From: Filimonas zeae
GTDB lineage: Bacteria; Bacteroidota; Bacteroidia; Chitinophagales; Chitinophagaceae
NCBI RefSeq assembly: GCF_014641615.1
Contig: NZ_BMIB01000004.1
Location: 310,001 to 374,000, forward strand
Length of the DNA stretch: 64,000 nucleotides
Direction of reading: 5' to 3'
Made by a program: the position numbers and the translations under genes. The number at the start of each line of letters is the position of its first letter. Position 1 is the stretch's first letter. This document shows, piece by piece, positions 53,846 through 63,257 of this stretch. The notes beneath the pieces are model-generated. The model was not told the origin of the DNA. It made no database searches and saw only the letters and a list, made by a program, of their open reading frames with translations.

Positions 53846-54211
53846 TTAAGCCTCCTTTCCAAATGTAGGGTTATATATCAAACCAATAATATTACCCCAT
53901 AAATCTTTAACAGTTGCTACTACTATATCTCCCCCAACATTCGTTGGCGCCTCATGAACAGTAGCGCCCAGTGCTATAATACGGGCAAACTCAGCTTCTA
54001 TATCTTCCACGCCCCAGTAGGTAAGCACGTTTTCACTTTTAACAGCGCTGCCACCTTGTTCGGGTTGCAGGCCCAGTTCATATCCACCAATATTATAACC
54101 AGCGTAAAAAGGTTCATCAAAGTAGGGGGTTGCATTAAACACCGCGTTATACCAGGCTTTTGCCTTTTCCATATCCGGTACGTAGTAAATAACAGTTCTT
54201 AATCCCAGCAT
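53846..54211 (-). CDS. VOC-family (glyoxalase-like) protein
   Basis: 121 residues with the beta-alpha-beta-beta-beta modules of vicinal oxygen chelate proteins: MLGLRTVIYYVPDMEKAKAWY, GGYELGLQPEQGG, VEDIEAEFARIIALGATVHEAP and VKDLWGNIIGLIYNP. The last motif is the usual metal-site strand, though the expected first histidine is not evident, so it may not be catalytic. An AraC gene 67 bp upstream on the same strand may regulate it. Confidence 0.88.
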   Translation of the reverse strand: MLGLRTVIYYVPDMEKAKAWYNAVFNATPYFDEPFYAGYNIGGYELGLQPEQGGSAVKSENVLTYWGVEDIEAEFARIIALGATVHEAPTNVGGDIVVATVKDLWGNIIGLIYNPTFGKEA

Positions 54212-54278
54212 AATTATTTATTTAGTTAGCAAAATTACAAGTCCTCAGCCCCTGTTGTTTTGGAAAAAAGCGACAAAA

Positions 54279-55004
54279 TTACCGTGCACCAGGTGGCAGG
54301 CCGGTATAACGTTTAATCTCGTTAGAAAAATGCGACTGATCATAATAACCACATTCTTCTGCCAGCATAGCCATGTCAACATGCTGTGTTAACCGCATCT
54401 TATGCCAGGCTGCACGGAAACGTACAATACCAGAAAAAGCTTTGGCGCTTACCCCTACCTGCTCTTTAAAATGCCGCTCCAGCCTACGCGGGGTGAGATA
54501 ATGCTCCTGCGCCAGCTGCCCTACCCGCATATTTCCTTTGTGCTGAATTATACTACCAATTATCTCTTGTAGTAAAAGCGACTGTTTGGAAAGGCGGCGA
54601 AGAAAATACTGATCCAAACGCTCTGTAAACCCCTGTTCCGCCAGTTTCAGATTTAGCAGCTCACGTTCAAACAATATACATTCATCTGCGGTGCCGCTTA
54701 AAGACATACTATAAAAGGCAGCAAAAGCACCCGGCCTGAAACGTATACCCACCAGGCGTGAATATGCAGGCACACAGCTGTCCGTATAAGTAGTCATGGT
54801 ACCCACCAGGTACACCTGCTCAGGCCACAACCTCTCTACCTGCTGCCCGGAAAAAACGGTATCTCCCAGATTACAGATAAGATCCACCGCACCATCCGGC
54901 AAAATGCGGCTAACCGCAGGTTGTACCAGCCTGCCGGTGGTTACCGTCCAGTAAGCATCTATGTAATTGCGCAGGGCTATATGCGGCTGGTGTTCGGTGT
55001 ACAT
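54279..55004 (-). CDS. AraC-family transcription regulator
   Basis: 241 residues from ATG 55004 (the GTG at 55010 is in frame). N-terminal DUF6597-like segment (LRNYIDAYWTVTTGRLVQPAVSRILPDGAVDLICNLG) and a C-terminal AraC DNA-binding domain with GQLAQEHYLTPRRLERHFKEQVGVSAKAFSGIVRF and LAEECGYYDQSHFSNEIKRYTGLPPG. This branch often regulates a neighbouring VOC-type or small enzyme gene; here the VOC gene is directly downstream. Confidence 0.9.
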   Translation of the reverse strand: MYTEHQPHIALRNYIDAYWTVTTGRLVQPAVSRILPDGAVDLICNLGDTVFSGQQVERLWPEQVYLVGTMTTYTDSCVPAYSRLVGIRFRPGAFAAFYSMSLSGTADECILFERELLNLKLAEQGFTERLDQYFLRRLSKQSLLLQEIIGSIIQHKGNMRVGQLAQEHYLTPRRLERHFKEQVGVSAKAFSGIVRFRAAWHKMRLTQHVDMAMLAEECGYYDQSHFSNEIKRYTGLPPGAR

Positions 55005-55397
55005 CTTCACAAATTTACCCGTTAATGGCTAAATAACACAGCGCGTCTATCATGCAGTCAAGGTTCACTACAGTTAAATAATTCATAACACACCTTCAAA
55101 GCTATGCACTGTTTGCAACACCTGGCTTTGCCGTTTACACTGGTATATGAAACTGATATAGAAAAACCTCTGGTTGTTGTGCCTATCGGACGCCCTCAGC
55201 CTACAGGCACAACAGCAGCCTCCCCGATGCAAACAGATCACATTCGAAAAAAACAGCTATTTCTTATCAGACAACCCTATGGTTATCAGATCAAAGTAAA
55301 ATAATAAATGAAGTATACCAGCCCTACACAACTCTCCCAAAAAAATCAGCATATAACTGGCCCCGCGTTCAGAAATACTTTTTATCTTCGATAGCAA
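55005..55397. other. Intergenic region upstream of the beta-oxidation gene
   Basis: No supported gene. A 66-codon ORF at 55104-55304 lacks a family, signal peptide or convincing ribosome site. The right end carries the -7-like TATCTTCG (55383-55390) and the palindromic operator of the fadB-like gene. Confidence 0.6.
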
Positions 55398-55416
55398 TTA
55401 GTTGCATAGCTAACTA
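55398..55416. promoter_or_regulatory. Palindromic operator over the fadB-like promoter
   Basis: TTAGTTGC-ATA-GCTAACTA, an inverted repeat with one extra base in an arm, begins 8 bases after a TATCTTCG -7-like box (55383-55390), so it covers the expected transcript start. The form resembles MarR/TetR operators of fatty-acid degradation genes. No such repressor is encoded in the window, so it would act in trans. Confidence 0.5.
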
Positions 55417-55449
55417 TTATTTAGCCGGGAATTTTCTAAACGCAAGACC

Positions 55450-57828
55450 ATGAAACGTACGATTAAAAAAGTAGCAGTATTAGGAAGTGGCGTTATGGGT
55501 TCGAGAATTGCTTGTCACTTTGCCGGAACAGGCGTGCAGGTGCTTCTGCTGGACATTGTGCCTAAAGAAGCAACGGAAAGCACTAAGCCTGCGGAAAGAA
55601 ACAAAATTGTCAACGATGCCTTACAGGCCGCTATTAAAAGCAGCCCCTCACCGGTGTACTCTAAAAATGTGATAAAGAATATCACTACCGGTAACTTCGA
55701 CGACAACCTGAAAGAGATCAGCAAATACGACTGGGTAATTGAAGTGGTGGTAGAACGCCTGGACATCAAACGCTCGCTGTACGAACGTGTGGAGCAGTTC
55801 CGCAAACCAGGTACGCTTATCACCTCCAATACATCAGGTATTCCTATTCATATGCTGAGCGAAGGGCGTAGTGAGGATTTTAAAAAACATTTCTGCGGCA
55901 CACACTTTTTTAACCCGCCACGTTACCTGCGTTTACTGGAAATTATCCCTACCAAAGACACCGATTCAGCAATAGTGGATTTTCTGATGCACTATGGCGA
56001 TCTGTTTCTTGGTAAAACCACCGTACTGGCCAAGGACACCCCTGCTTTTATTGCCAACCGTATAGGTGTGTTTGGCATCATGAGCATTTTTAACAGCATG
56101 GAAAAGCTGGGGCTTACTATTGATGAGGTGGATGCGCTGACAGGACCGTTGATAGGCCGCCCCAAATCTGCCACCTTCCGTACCGCCGATGTGGTAGGTA
56201 TTGATACGCTGGTAAATGTGGCCAAAGGCGTTGCCGCCAACTGCCCTGACGATGAGGCTAAAGCGGTATTTGCTATTCCTTCCTGGCTGGATAAGCTGGT
56301 AGAAAATAAATGGCTGGGCGATAAAACCGGACAAGGCTTTTTTAAAAAGACCAAAGGTTCCGGCGGCGAAAAAGAGATTCTGGTGCTGAACCTGAAAACA
56401 CTGGAATACGAAGCCCGCACCAAACCTAAGTTTGCTTCAGTTGAAACGGCCAAACCGGTAGAAAGCCTGAAGCAACGTTTAAAAATATTAACCTCCGGGC
56501 AGGATAAGGCGGCAGAGTTTCTGCGTCATTTCCATTATGCCCTGTTCTCTTACATCTCCCACCGCATTCCTGAAATCAGTGATGAACTGTACCGTTTAGA
56601 CGATGCCATGATTGCCGGCTTTGGCTGGGAAATAGGCGCGTTTGAAAGCTGGGATGTACTGGGCGTGGCCGATACCATTACTAAAATGGAAGCAGCAGGC
56701 TACCAGGTAGCGCCCTGGGTAAAAGACATGCAGGCAGCGGGTGCACAAACCTTTTACAAAGTAGAAGGCAGCAAACGCCTGTACTACGACATTGCCACCA
56801 AAGCTTATAAAGCATTACCGGGTGGCGAATCCTTTATCATTCTCTCTAACTATAAAGAGAAAACCGTTTGGAAAAACAGCAATGCGGCTCTGTATGATAT
56901 TGGTGACGGTGTAGCAGCCCTGCAATGGAACACAAAAATGAATACCATTGGCGGTGAGGTGCTGGAAGCGGTGAACAAAGGCATAGGCATTGCCGAAGAA
57001 AAGTTTAAGGGACTGGTGATTGCCAACGACGGCCCCAACTTTAGTGCGGGTGCCAACGTGGGTATGATTTTCATGTTTGCTGTGGAGCAGGAGTTTGACG
57101 AGTTGGATATGGCCATACGCCAGTTTCAGAATACCATGATGCGGGTACGCTACTCTTCTGTTCCGGTGGTGGTGGCACCGCATGGCCTTACTTTAGGAGG
57201 TGGTTGCGAGATGAACCTGCATGCCGACAAAATTTGTGCATCTGCCGAATGCTACATCGGTTTAGTTGAATTAGGTGTAGGTTTAATTCCCGGTGGTGGT
57301 GGAACCAAAGAGTTTACCCTGCGGGCTGCTGACGAGATGCATGAAGATGAGCCTGAAACCATCACGCTCAAGAATAGATTCCTTTCGATTGCTACCGCCA
57401 AAGTGGCGACTTCCGCCCATGAAGGCATGGATATGGGTATTTTACGCAAAGGCCATGATGAAATAGTAATGAACCAGGCAAGAAGAATTGCCGAGGCTAA
57501 ACGCAGCGTTATAGAGCTGTATGATAGTGGTTATCAAACCCCGATACAAAGAACTGATGTAAAGGTACTGGGCCGTTCAGCCCTGGGTGCACTTTATGCA
57601 GGCATTAACGGTATGTGGCGTGGCAATTACGCAACCGACCACGATGCACTGGTAGCCCGCAAACTGGCTTATGTGATGTGTGGCGGCGACCTGAGCGAAC
57701 AAAGCCTGGTAAGTGAACAATATCTGCTTGACCTGGAAAGGGAAGCGTTTTTAAGTTTATCCGGCGAACGGAAAACCCTGGAGCGTATTCAGGCCGTACT
57801 GAAAACCGGAAGACCTATCAGAAATTAG
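55450..57828 (+). CDS. 3-hydroxyacyl-CoA dehydrogenase / enoyl-CoA hydratase (FadB-like)
   Basis: Bifunctional beta-oxidation enzyme of 792 residues, with the dehydrogenase domain first. NAD site VAVLGSGVMGSRIACHFAG at residue 8, catalytic-region HFFNPPRYLRLLEIIPT (about 151) and a C-terminal dehydrogenase segment with AMIAGFGWEIGAFESWD (about 391). The hydratase/isomerase domain follows (about 470-720), with oxyanion-hole loop NDGPNFSAGANVGMI and catalytic-region GLTLGGGCEMNLHADKICASAECYIGLVELGVGLIPGGGG. This order is the reverse of E. coli FadB and is usual in Bacteroidota. The expected thiolase and acyl-CoA dehydrogenase genes do not follow. Transcription ends at a terminator. Confidence 0.93.
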   Translation: MKRTIKKVAVLGSGVMGSRIACHFAGTGVQVLLLDIVPKEATESTKPAERNKIVNDALQAAIKSSPSPVYSKNVIKNITTGNFDDNLKEISKYDWVIEVVVERLDIKRSLYERVEQFRKPGTLITSNTSGIPIHMLSEGRSEDFKKHFCGTHFFNPPRYLRLLEIIPTKDTDSAIVDFLMHYGDLFLGKTTVLAKDTPAFIANRIGVFGIMSIFNSMEKLGLTIDEVDALTGPLIGRPKSATFRTADVVGIDTLVNVAKGVAANCPDDEAKAVFAIPSWLDKLVENKWLGDKTGQGFFKKTKGSGGEKEILVLNLKTLEYEARTKPKFASVETAKPVESLKQRLKILTSGQDKAAEFLRHFHYALFSYISHRIPEISDELYRLDDAMIAGFGWEIGAFESWDVLGVADTITKMEAAGYQVAPWVKDMQAAGAQTFYKVEGSKRLYYDIATKAYKALPGGESFIILSNYKEKTVWKNSNAALYDIGDGVAALQWNTKMNTIGGEVLEAVNKGIGIAEEKFKGLVIANDGPNFSAGANVGMIFMFAVEQEFDELDMAIRQFQNTMMRVRYSSVPVVVAPHGLTLGGGCEMNLHADKICASAECYIGLVELGVGLIPGGGGTKEFTLRAADEMHEDEPETITLKNRFLSIATAKVATSAHEGMDMGILRKGHDEIVMNQARRIAEAKRSVIELYDSGYQTPIQRTDVKVLGRSALGALYAGINGMWRGNYATDHDALVARKLAYVMCGGDLSEQSLVSEQYLLDLEREAFLSLSGERKTLERIQAVLKTGRPIRN

Positions 57829-57867
57829 TGCGTTAGTTACTTGTTATAGATACACATGAGAAAACAA

Positions 57868-57902
57868 AGGAAGCCGTTACAGTGTAACGGCTTCCTCCTT
57901 TT
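57868..57902 (+). terminator. Intrinsic terminator after the fadB-like gene
   Basis: Perfect 13-bp stem AGGAAGCCGTTAC (57868-57880) with GTAACGGCTTCCT (57884-57896), 3-base loop, then CCTTTT. Confidence 0.9.
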
Positions 57903-57926
57903 ATGCAATATTCATTGATCACACTA

Positions 57927-58274
57927 CTACTGATTTATAAAATCTTCCCGCATAGGACTGAAAACGTCTACCAGCATGCCCGCTTCCAGGCATACCACCC
58001 CATGCACCGCATCCGGCGTTACATAAAAAGCATCGCCCGCCTTCAGCACTTTCTTCTCCCCGGCAATCTCCACTTCAAATACACCACTATCCACCTGTGA
58101 AATCTGAGTGTGAAAATGGGAGTGTAGTGCACCCACGGCACCTGTTTCAAACTGCACCTTCACCAGCATTACGCGGTTATCATAACACATGATTTTTCTT
58201 TTTACGCCACCGCCCATATCCTGCCAATCCAATGAAGCATCTTCTATAAAAGCTTTTGTGGTATTCTGTTGCAT
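57927..58274 (-). CDS. Cupin-domain protein
   Basis: Single-domain cupin of 115 residues. Motif 1 is HSHFHTQISQVDSGVFEVEIAG, with three of the metal-binding positions as His. Motif 2 is GDAFYVTPDAVHGVVCLEAGMLVDVFSP, with the fourth His. It resembles small cupins acting on sugars or as sensor modules, and the function is open. It lies next to the SusC/SusD locus on the same strand but across a 123-bp gap, so membership in the glycan locus is only possible. Confidence 0.85.
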   Translation of the reverse strand: MQQNTTKAFIEDASLDWQDMGGGVKRKIMCYDNRVMLVKVQFETGAVGALHSHFHTQISQVDSGVFEVEIAGEKKVLKAGDAFYVTPDAVHGVVCLEAGMLVDVFSPMREDFINQ

Positions 58275-58397
58275 ATATTATAGGTTTACCTGTATTGCCA
58301 AACTACGCCAAAGGTAACAACAAACCCGCGCAGAAAACAAAAGGCCATACCCTAACGGATATGGCCCCGATGCAATATAGATTTAAACACTGGTTAA

Positions 58398-59897
58398 TTA
58401 TCTCCAGCCTGCGTTAGACACGTTTATGCCATCTGCTTTGGCTACTGTTCCAAAAGTATAATAAGGAGCCACCTCGCCAAAAGTTTCCAGCGTTTGAGCA
58501 GGTAAAGGCAGGTGCAGTGGGGTACCCTTCTGTAACAGATTCAGCTTGCGCATTTCAAAAAACTGTATACCAAAACCGGTAACATACAATTCCACATGCC
58601 TTTCATGATGAATAGCCTGTACAAGCGCATTCAGGTCGGCAGCAACATCTGCCATTTGTCCCCTGGTTTTACGCGTACTGGTATTGATGATAGCAGCCGC
58701 TCCGGCAAGATCATTGGTATACACTCTGGCTTCCGCACGCAGCATATCATTTTCCGCCTTCATCACTTCACCTTTGGCGGCATCTGCATTTACATATAAC
58801 GCATCATAGCGCTTGCTACGATAACTGCTGAAATGATAGTAACCACGGGCCACCTGAAACCAGTTAGAAGACACATATTCAAAATCGGACAACAATCTCT
58901 TATCAGCAGGATTGGTGGATACCGGTGGATACGGGAAGCTGGCATTATCATCCCAATGCGCCGGCTGTGTTACAGGGTCCATCATATGCACCACATACAT
59001 ATCTGTAACACCCCAGCCCTGATACGTAAGATAATCACCCGCCTCATCATACCATTTGGCATAGTTGTCCATTACCACATTAAAATCACTGGATATACCG
59101 GCATCTGCATAAGCTTTTACTTTTGCCCAGTTTACGGCTGCCAGTTCTGTTTTGTTTCTTGGGGTATACGATAAAATACGGGCTGCATGTGTATTACAAA
59201 GTTTTACAAAATCAGCACTGGAAAAGTCAGCCTCCGCTCCCAGCCAGCTCAGCGGAACAGAAAATGAATTAGCAGTGGCTATGGCAATAGCTGTATCCAG
59301 ATACGCTACGGCCGCAGCTGCAATTTGCCCGTACGGAATGGCATCTGCTACGGTGGCATCTGGTATATCTATTTTTTCATCTACCAGAAAAGCTTTATCA
59401 AACACAAATGCCAGGTTACCATATGCCACACCCTGAATAAACTTACTAAAGGCCCTTGCTCTGGCATTACCGGCACCTGCAGCCCCAATATTAGTTCCGC
59501 CCTCAATAGCCTTTAACACGTTAGAAGCGGTGTTAATAGCTGCATACATTTTATTGAAGTAATCGTACGTTTGTGTGTTATAAGAATACGCTGCGGTATT
59601 AACCCATGCATTGTTACGCGGCTCCCACGACATGTCGCGCATGGCATAGTTACCCCATGAACAGGAAACGTTATCGGCAGCAGTAGCCAGCATAGGCGCA
59701 ACGCCTCCTGCCATATGTGTACCATCATAAATGGTATTATATAAGTTGGAAGTAAGACTTTCCAGATCATCACCACTGGCATATACCTGCTGAAAATCAG
59801 GTTCGTTTTTATTAACCACATCCAGATCCTTTTTACAGCTTTGCAACACTGATAAGGATGATGCTATAAGGAAAAGACCCGCTATTTTAAATTTCAT
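58398..59897 (-). CDS. SusD/RagB-family glycan-binding lipoprotein
   Basis: Surface lipoprotein that caps the SusC barrel and binds the glycan. From ATG 59897 it has 499 residues with a lipoprotein signal MKFKIAGLFLIASSLSVLQSCKKD (lipid-attachment Cys at about 21). It has the SusD opening DVVNKNEPDFQQVY, helical TPR-like regions and the closing RHVELYVTGFGIQFFEMRKLNLL. The ORF is open to 60059, but that part overlaps susC in a wrong frame. It follows susC by 25 bp and forms one transport unit with it. Confidence 0.93.
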   Translation of the reverse strand: MKFKIAGLFLIASSLSVLQSCKKDLDVVNKNEPDFQQVYASGDDLESLTSNLYNTIYDGTHMAGGVAPMLATAADNVSCSWGNYAMRDMSWEPRNNAWVNTAAYSYNTQTYDYFNKMYAAINTASNVLKAIEGGTNIGAAGAGNARARAFSKFIQGVAYGNLAFVFDKAFLVDEKIDIPDATVADAIPYGQIAAAAVAYLDTAIAIATANSFSVPLSWLGAEADFSSADFVKLCNTHAARILSYTPRNKTELAAVNWAKVKAYADAGISSDFNVVMDNYAKWYDEAGDYLTYQGWGVTDMYVVHMMDPVTQPAHWDDNASFPYPPVSTNPADKRLLSDFEYVSSNWFQVARGYYHFSSYRSKRYDALYVNADAAKGEVMKAENDMLRAEARVYTNDLAGAAAIINTSTRKTRGQMADVAADLNALVQAIHHERHVELYVTGFGIQFFEMRKLNLLQKGTPLHLPLPAQTLETFGEVAPYYTFGTVAKADGINVSNAGWR

Positions 59898-59922
59898 AAC
59901 TACAATTTTGAATGAACAAATA

Positions 59923-62900
59923 CTAAAAATCAAATGCAAGAGAGAAGGCAATGTTTCTGAAGTTGGGGTACTTATAAGTACCGTCATAGGGCTCGCGCAA
60001 ACTACCCACTTCAGGATCGTACCCCGTATAGTCAGTAATCGTCCACAGGTTACGGCCAATCACTTTGGCAGAAACGCCTTTTACCACACCTTTGAAAGCC
60101 TTATCCAGCAGGTTTCTGGAGAAGCTATACCCAATAGCCAGCTCGCGCAGTTTAACGTAGCTGCCTTTCTCTACCCAGTATTTGTTAATGATGTTGGTGT
60201 TATAGAAGTTAATATAGTAATCGTATGTCTTTTTCTGTCCGTCGGGTACACCAGACATATCCATAATTTTGTTACGGTAGTCACGGGTAATCCATTGCCC
60301 CTTGGCGTTATAAATATCCCCCCCATTCTTTACATCAAACAGAAAATACAGGCTGATTCCTTTGTAAGTAAGCGTATTGGCAATACCCAGATTAAACTTC
60401 GCATTACCGTCGCCTATTTTTCCATACCAGTTATTGCCCTGCTCATCTTTCAGCACCACTGCTTTTTCATTGGCAGTACCTTCTGTACCTTTTTCAATTA
60501 CATACCCATCAGAGTTAACCACATAATCGCCAATAGCTTTGCCGGAAGGCAATTGCTTTGCCATCTGATCCAGGGTTCTTACCCAATCATACCCATACAT
60601 AGCACCATATTGCTCGTTAGAACGCACATAAAACATCTGGTTGCCACCACCATCTGTACTACCAAACAGGTAGGGAGGAACCGGCAGGTCTGTTATTCTT
60701 TGTCTGATTCTGGAGAATACTACGTTAGAGTTCCAGGAGAAGTCTTTCTGGGTAATCCATCTGGCTCCCAGGCTCAGTTCCAATGTATTGGATTTAACTG
60801 TACCGCCATTTACATACTGTCCTTTAAAACCCTGGTTTACAAACGGAGGCCGCTTTTGCTGAATAAACTGATCGGAAGTGGTTGAGCGGGCATAAACCGC
60901 CTCAAAGCTGAATTTTCTTAAGAAGTCTACATTTAAGCCTACTTCTGTTTCTGCGGTTTTAGACGGCTTCAGTAATGGGTTGCTTTTCCATTCAGCTTCT
61001 GCCTGGCCCAAACCACTGAAGGTATAACGTTCATAAATCCATCCAAACTGCGGACGTATGCCGGCAGTACCATAAGCGGCACGTACTTTCAGTTCATCAA
61101 TACCCGGAATTCTGACATCCTGCGAAATACGGTAAGCACCGGACAAACGATAGTAAGAATTCCATCTTGCATCAGGGCCAAACAGGGAGGAACCATCATA
61201 ACGATACATACCATCAAACAGAATTTTTTCTTTCCAACCCAGCCCTAACGCAACAAAGTAGTTCTGCGCTTTCTCTTCTTCTATTTTAGAGTCAGAGGAA
61301 GTAATGCTGCTGAAGTTGTAAAAACGAGGTACATCTTTATACACGAAGCGCGAAGCTGAGGTTCTGTAGTCTTCATAATATCTGTTCTCATATAAATAAG
61401 ACAAACGACCTCTTACACTCAGGTCACCAAACTTCTCAGCCAGGTTTAAGGTTACCTGTGTATTGGCTGTTTTGGTTTCGCTGGAAAACTTTTCCATACT
61501 ACCGTTGGTGTAAGACATGCCGTTAGTTGCAGCAGTACCACCTGTAGGCGTCCAGTAATCTTTTGGATAATAGCTGGTATAACGATAGTTTTCAATTTCC
61601 AGCGTCTGAAGCACATCCAGGTTAGCCCAGGAAGTAAACTTTGCATTGGCACCATAGCTACCAATCCACCTTCTGGTTTTATCATCTCTTTGCTGTTTGG
61701 AAAGATTGTATAAAGGGTTGGTGGTTTCGCCATTAAACTGATTAATGCGCAGGTAATAGGGTTGTCCATCCGGGTTCAGGGCTTTTAAATCTGCATCGGG
61801 CTCAGCCAGTACAATATTGAAAAAAGTACCTGCTCCGTTACCCGGGTATTTATAGGTAGTATTAATATACAGGTTAGAGGTGGTAAGTTTTAACCATGGT
61901 GCTATTTCATGCTCCAGATTAAAACGGTAGTTCTGTCTTTTATATCCTTGCGTAAACTGGATAATACCTTCCTGTGAGTTGTTTTCGAAAGAGGTATAGA
62001 TACTGGTTTTACCAGACCGGGATGATACCCCTACGAAGTTGGTATAGTTAACCCCGGTTTTAAAAAACTCATCCTGCTGATTACGCGTAACACCAAATGG
62101 ATTATCCAGAAAATGATCATCATCAATAGCTCTGTTACCAGCAATGCCGGGATTGTAACCAGCACCTATGTAACCATTGGGATAAGTAACTCCTGCATAT
62201 TTGGTATACTGCCCCTGATATTGCTGCCAATCGGTTGCCAGCTTATAGGGGTGATGCGTTGCCAGTTCCAGCTTTTTAGCAATGCTCTGAAACCCCACTT
62301 CATTACGAATGGTAACTTTAGTGGTATTGGCAGCCAGCTTGCTACCCTTTTTTGTGATAATAGAAATAACGCCATTACCTGCACGTGAGCCGTACAAAGA
62401 AGAGGCTGCCGCACCTTTTACCACTTCCATAGATTCTACATCATCTACGTTAATATCGCTGATATTACCGTTCAGAATAACCCCATCCAGCAGAATCAAC
62501 GGACCAGACCCCACCAGGTTCAGGTTATTATCGGCACGCAACAGGATATCGGTTGAGCCGCCCGGCGCGCCTGAGCCGGAACTGCTGCGTACACCGGCCA
62601 CTTTGCCGGATAGTGCAGAAGACATAGATAAAGCTGGCGTAGCACTCAGCCTGTCTTCGCCTATTTTGGTAACCGATACAGTCAGCTGCTTGCGGGAGGT
62701 GGCTGCTGCCACACCAGACACCACAATCTCGCTTAAAGTAACTTCAGAAACAGCCAGTACTACCGTAATGTCGGTTGTACCATCCAGTTTCACATCTGTT
62801 GGTTCATACCCGATAGCACTTACTACAATTTCTTTTTTTCCCTGTGGAATGTTTACAGTGAAAGTACCATCTGAAGCTGTTGCAACCCCTCTGGAAGTTC

Positions 62901-63039
62901 CTTTGATTAAAACGGAGGCAGAAGGAATAGGCTTACCATCTTTTGCCAATACTTTGCCTTTAAGGAGGGTTTGTGCTGATACGGACAGGCAAGACATGCC
63001 TAGTACCACTAACAGCGTTAGAAGTCGTCTCATGTGCAT
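59923..63039 (-). CDS. SusC/RagA TonB-linked outer-membrane transporter
   Basis: TonB-dependent importer of 1038 residues (ATG 63039, alternative ATG 63033). Signal peptide ending SVSAQ, then the carboxypeptidase-like domain (LLKGKVLAKDGKPIPSASVLIKGTSRGVATASDGTFTVNIPQGKKEIVVSAIGYEP). The plug domain carries the SusC-specific EVVKGAAASSLYGSRAGNGVISIITKKG, and a 22-strand barrel ends FRNIAFSLAFDF. No TonB-interacting STN domain is seen, so control by an ECF/anti-sigma pair is unlikely. It has its own promoter and pairs with SusD. The GH31 gene upstream suggests an alpha-glucan or xylosyl-glucan substrate. Confidence 0.95.
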   Translation of the reverse strand: MHMRRLLTLLVVLGMSCLSVSAQTLLKGKVLAKDGKPIPSASVLIKGTSRGVATASDGTFTVNIPQGKKEIVVSAIGYEPTDVKLDGTTDITVVLAVSEVTLSEIVVSGVAAATSRKQLTVSVTKIGEDRLSATPALSMSSALSGKVAGVRSSSGSGAPGGSTDILLRADNNLNLVGSGPLILLDGVILNGNISDINVDDVESMEVVKGAAASSLYGSRAGNGVISIITKKGSKLAANTTKVTIRNEVGFQSIAKKLELATHHPYKLATDWQQYQGQYTKYAGVTYPNGYIGAGYNPGIAGNRAIDDDHFLDNPFGVTRNQQDEFFKTGVNYTNFVGVSSRSGKTSIYTSFENNSQEGIIQFTQGYKRQNYRFNLEHEIAPWLKLTTSNLYINTTYKYPGNGAGTFFNIVLAEPDADLKALNPDGQPYYLRINQFNGETTNPLYNLSKQQRDDKTRRWIGSYGANAKFTSWANLDVLQTLEIENYRYTSYYPKDYWTPTGGTAATNGMSYTNGSMEKFSSETKTANTQVTLNLAEKFGDLSVRGRLSYLYENRYYEDYRTSASRFVYKDVPRFYNFSSITSSDSKIEEEKAQNYFVALGLGWKEKILFDGMYRYDGSSLFGPDARWNSYYRLSGAYRISQDVRIPGIDELKVRAAYGTAGIRPQFGWIYERYTFSGLGQAEAEWKSNPLLKPSKTAETEVGLNVDFLRKFSFEAVYARSTTSDQFIQQKRPPFVNQGFKGQYVNGGTVKSNTLELSLGARWITQKDFSWNSNVVFSRIRQRITDLPVPPYLFGSTDGGGNQMFYVRSNEQYGAMYGYDWVRTLDQMAKQLPSGKAIGDYVVNSDGYVIEKGTEGTANEKAVVLKDEQGNNWYGKIGDGNAKFNLGIANTLTYKGISLYFLFDVKNGGDIYNAKGQWITRDYRNKIMDMSGVPDGQKKTYDYYINFYNTNIINKYWVEKGSYVKLRELAIGYSFSRNLLDKAFKGVVKGVSAKVIGRNLWTITDYTGYDPEVGSLREPYDGTYKYPNFRNIAFSLAFDF

Positions 63040-63059
63040 TTAGTTTTAGTTACAGAAAT

Positions 63060-63090
63060 TAAATATATAATTAAAAAATGCCCATTCCAA
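63060..63090 (-). promoter_or_regulatory. Promoter of susC-susD
   Basis: On the minus strand TTG (63090-63088), 20 bases, TATATTTA (63067-63060), one mismatch to TAnnTTTG. It is located between the GH31 terminator and the susC start, so susCD can be transcribed apart from the glycosidase gene. Confidence 0.6.
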
Positions 63091-63210
63091 GCAATTATTT
63101 AACAAATAATTCGATTTAGTAGACAACAAACACGAAAAGAAACACTTGTAAAATCAAAACAGAACTTTTTTTACACATGAAAACAAATCAAATACGTCCT
63201 CTTTTAGCCA

Positions 63211-63238
63211 AAAAAAAGACGCCGTGAGGCGTCTTTTA
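63211..63238 (-). terminator. Terminator after the GH31 gene
   Basis: AAAAGACGCC (63214-63223), GTGA loop, GGCGTCTTTT (63228-63237); the minus-strand T run comes from plus AAAAAAA at 63211-63217. Confidence 0.9.
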
Positions 63239-63257
63239 CATTCTTTCCGGTGTGTTT

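Noticed and set aside
55104..55304. 66-codon ORF upstream of the fadB-like gene
   Set aside because: No family, signal peptide or ribosome site, and composition unlike neighbouring genes.
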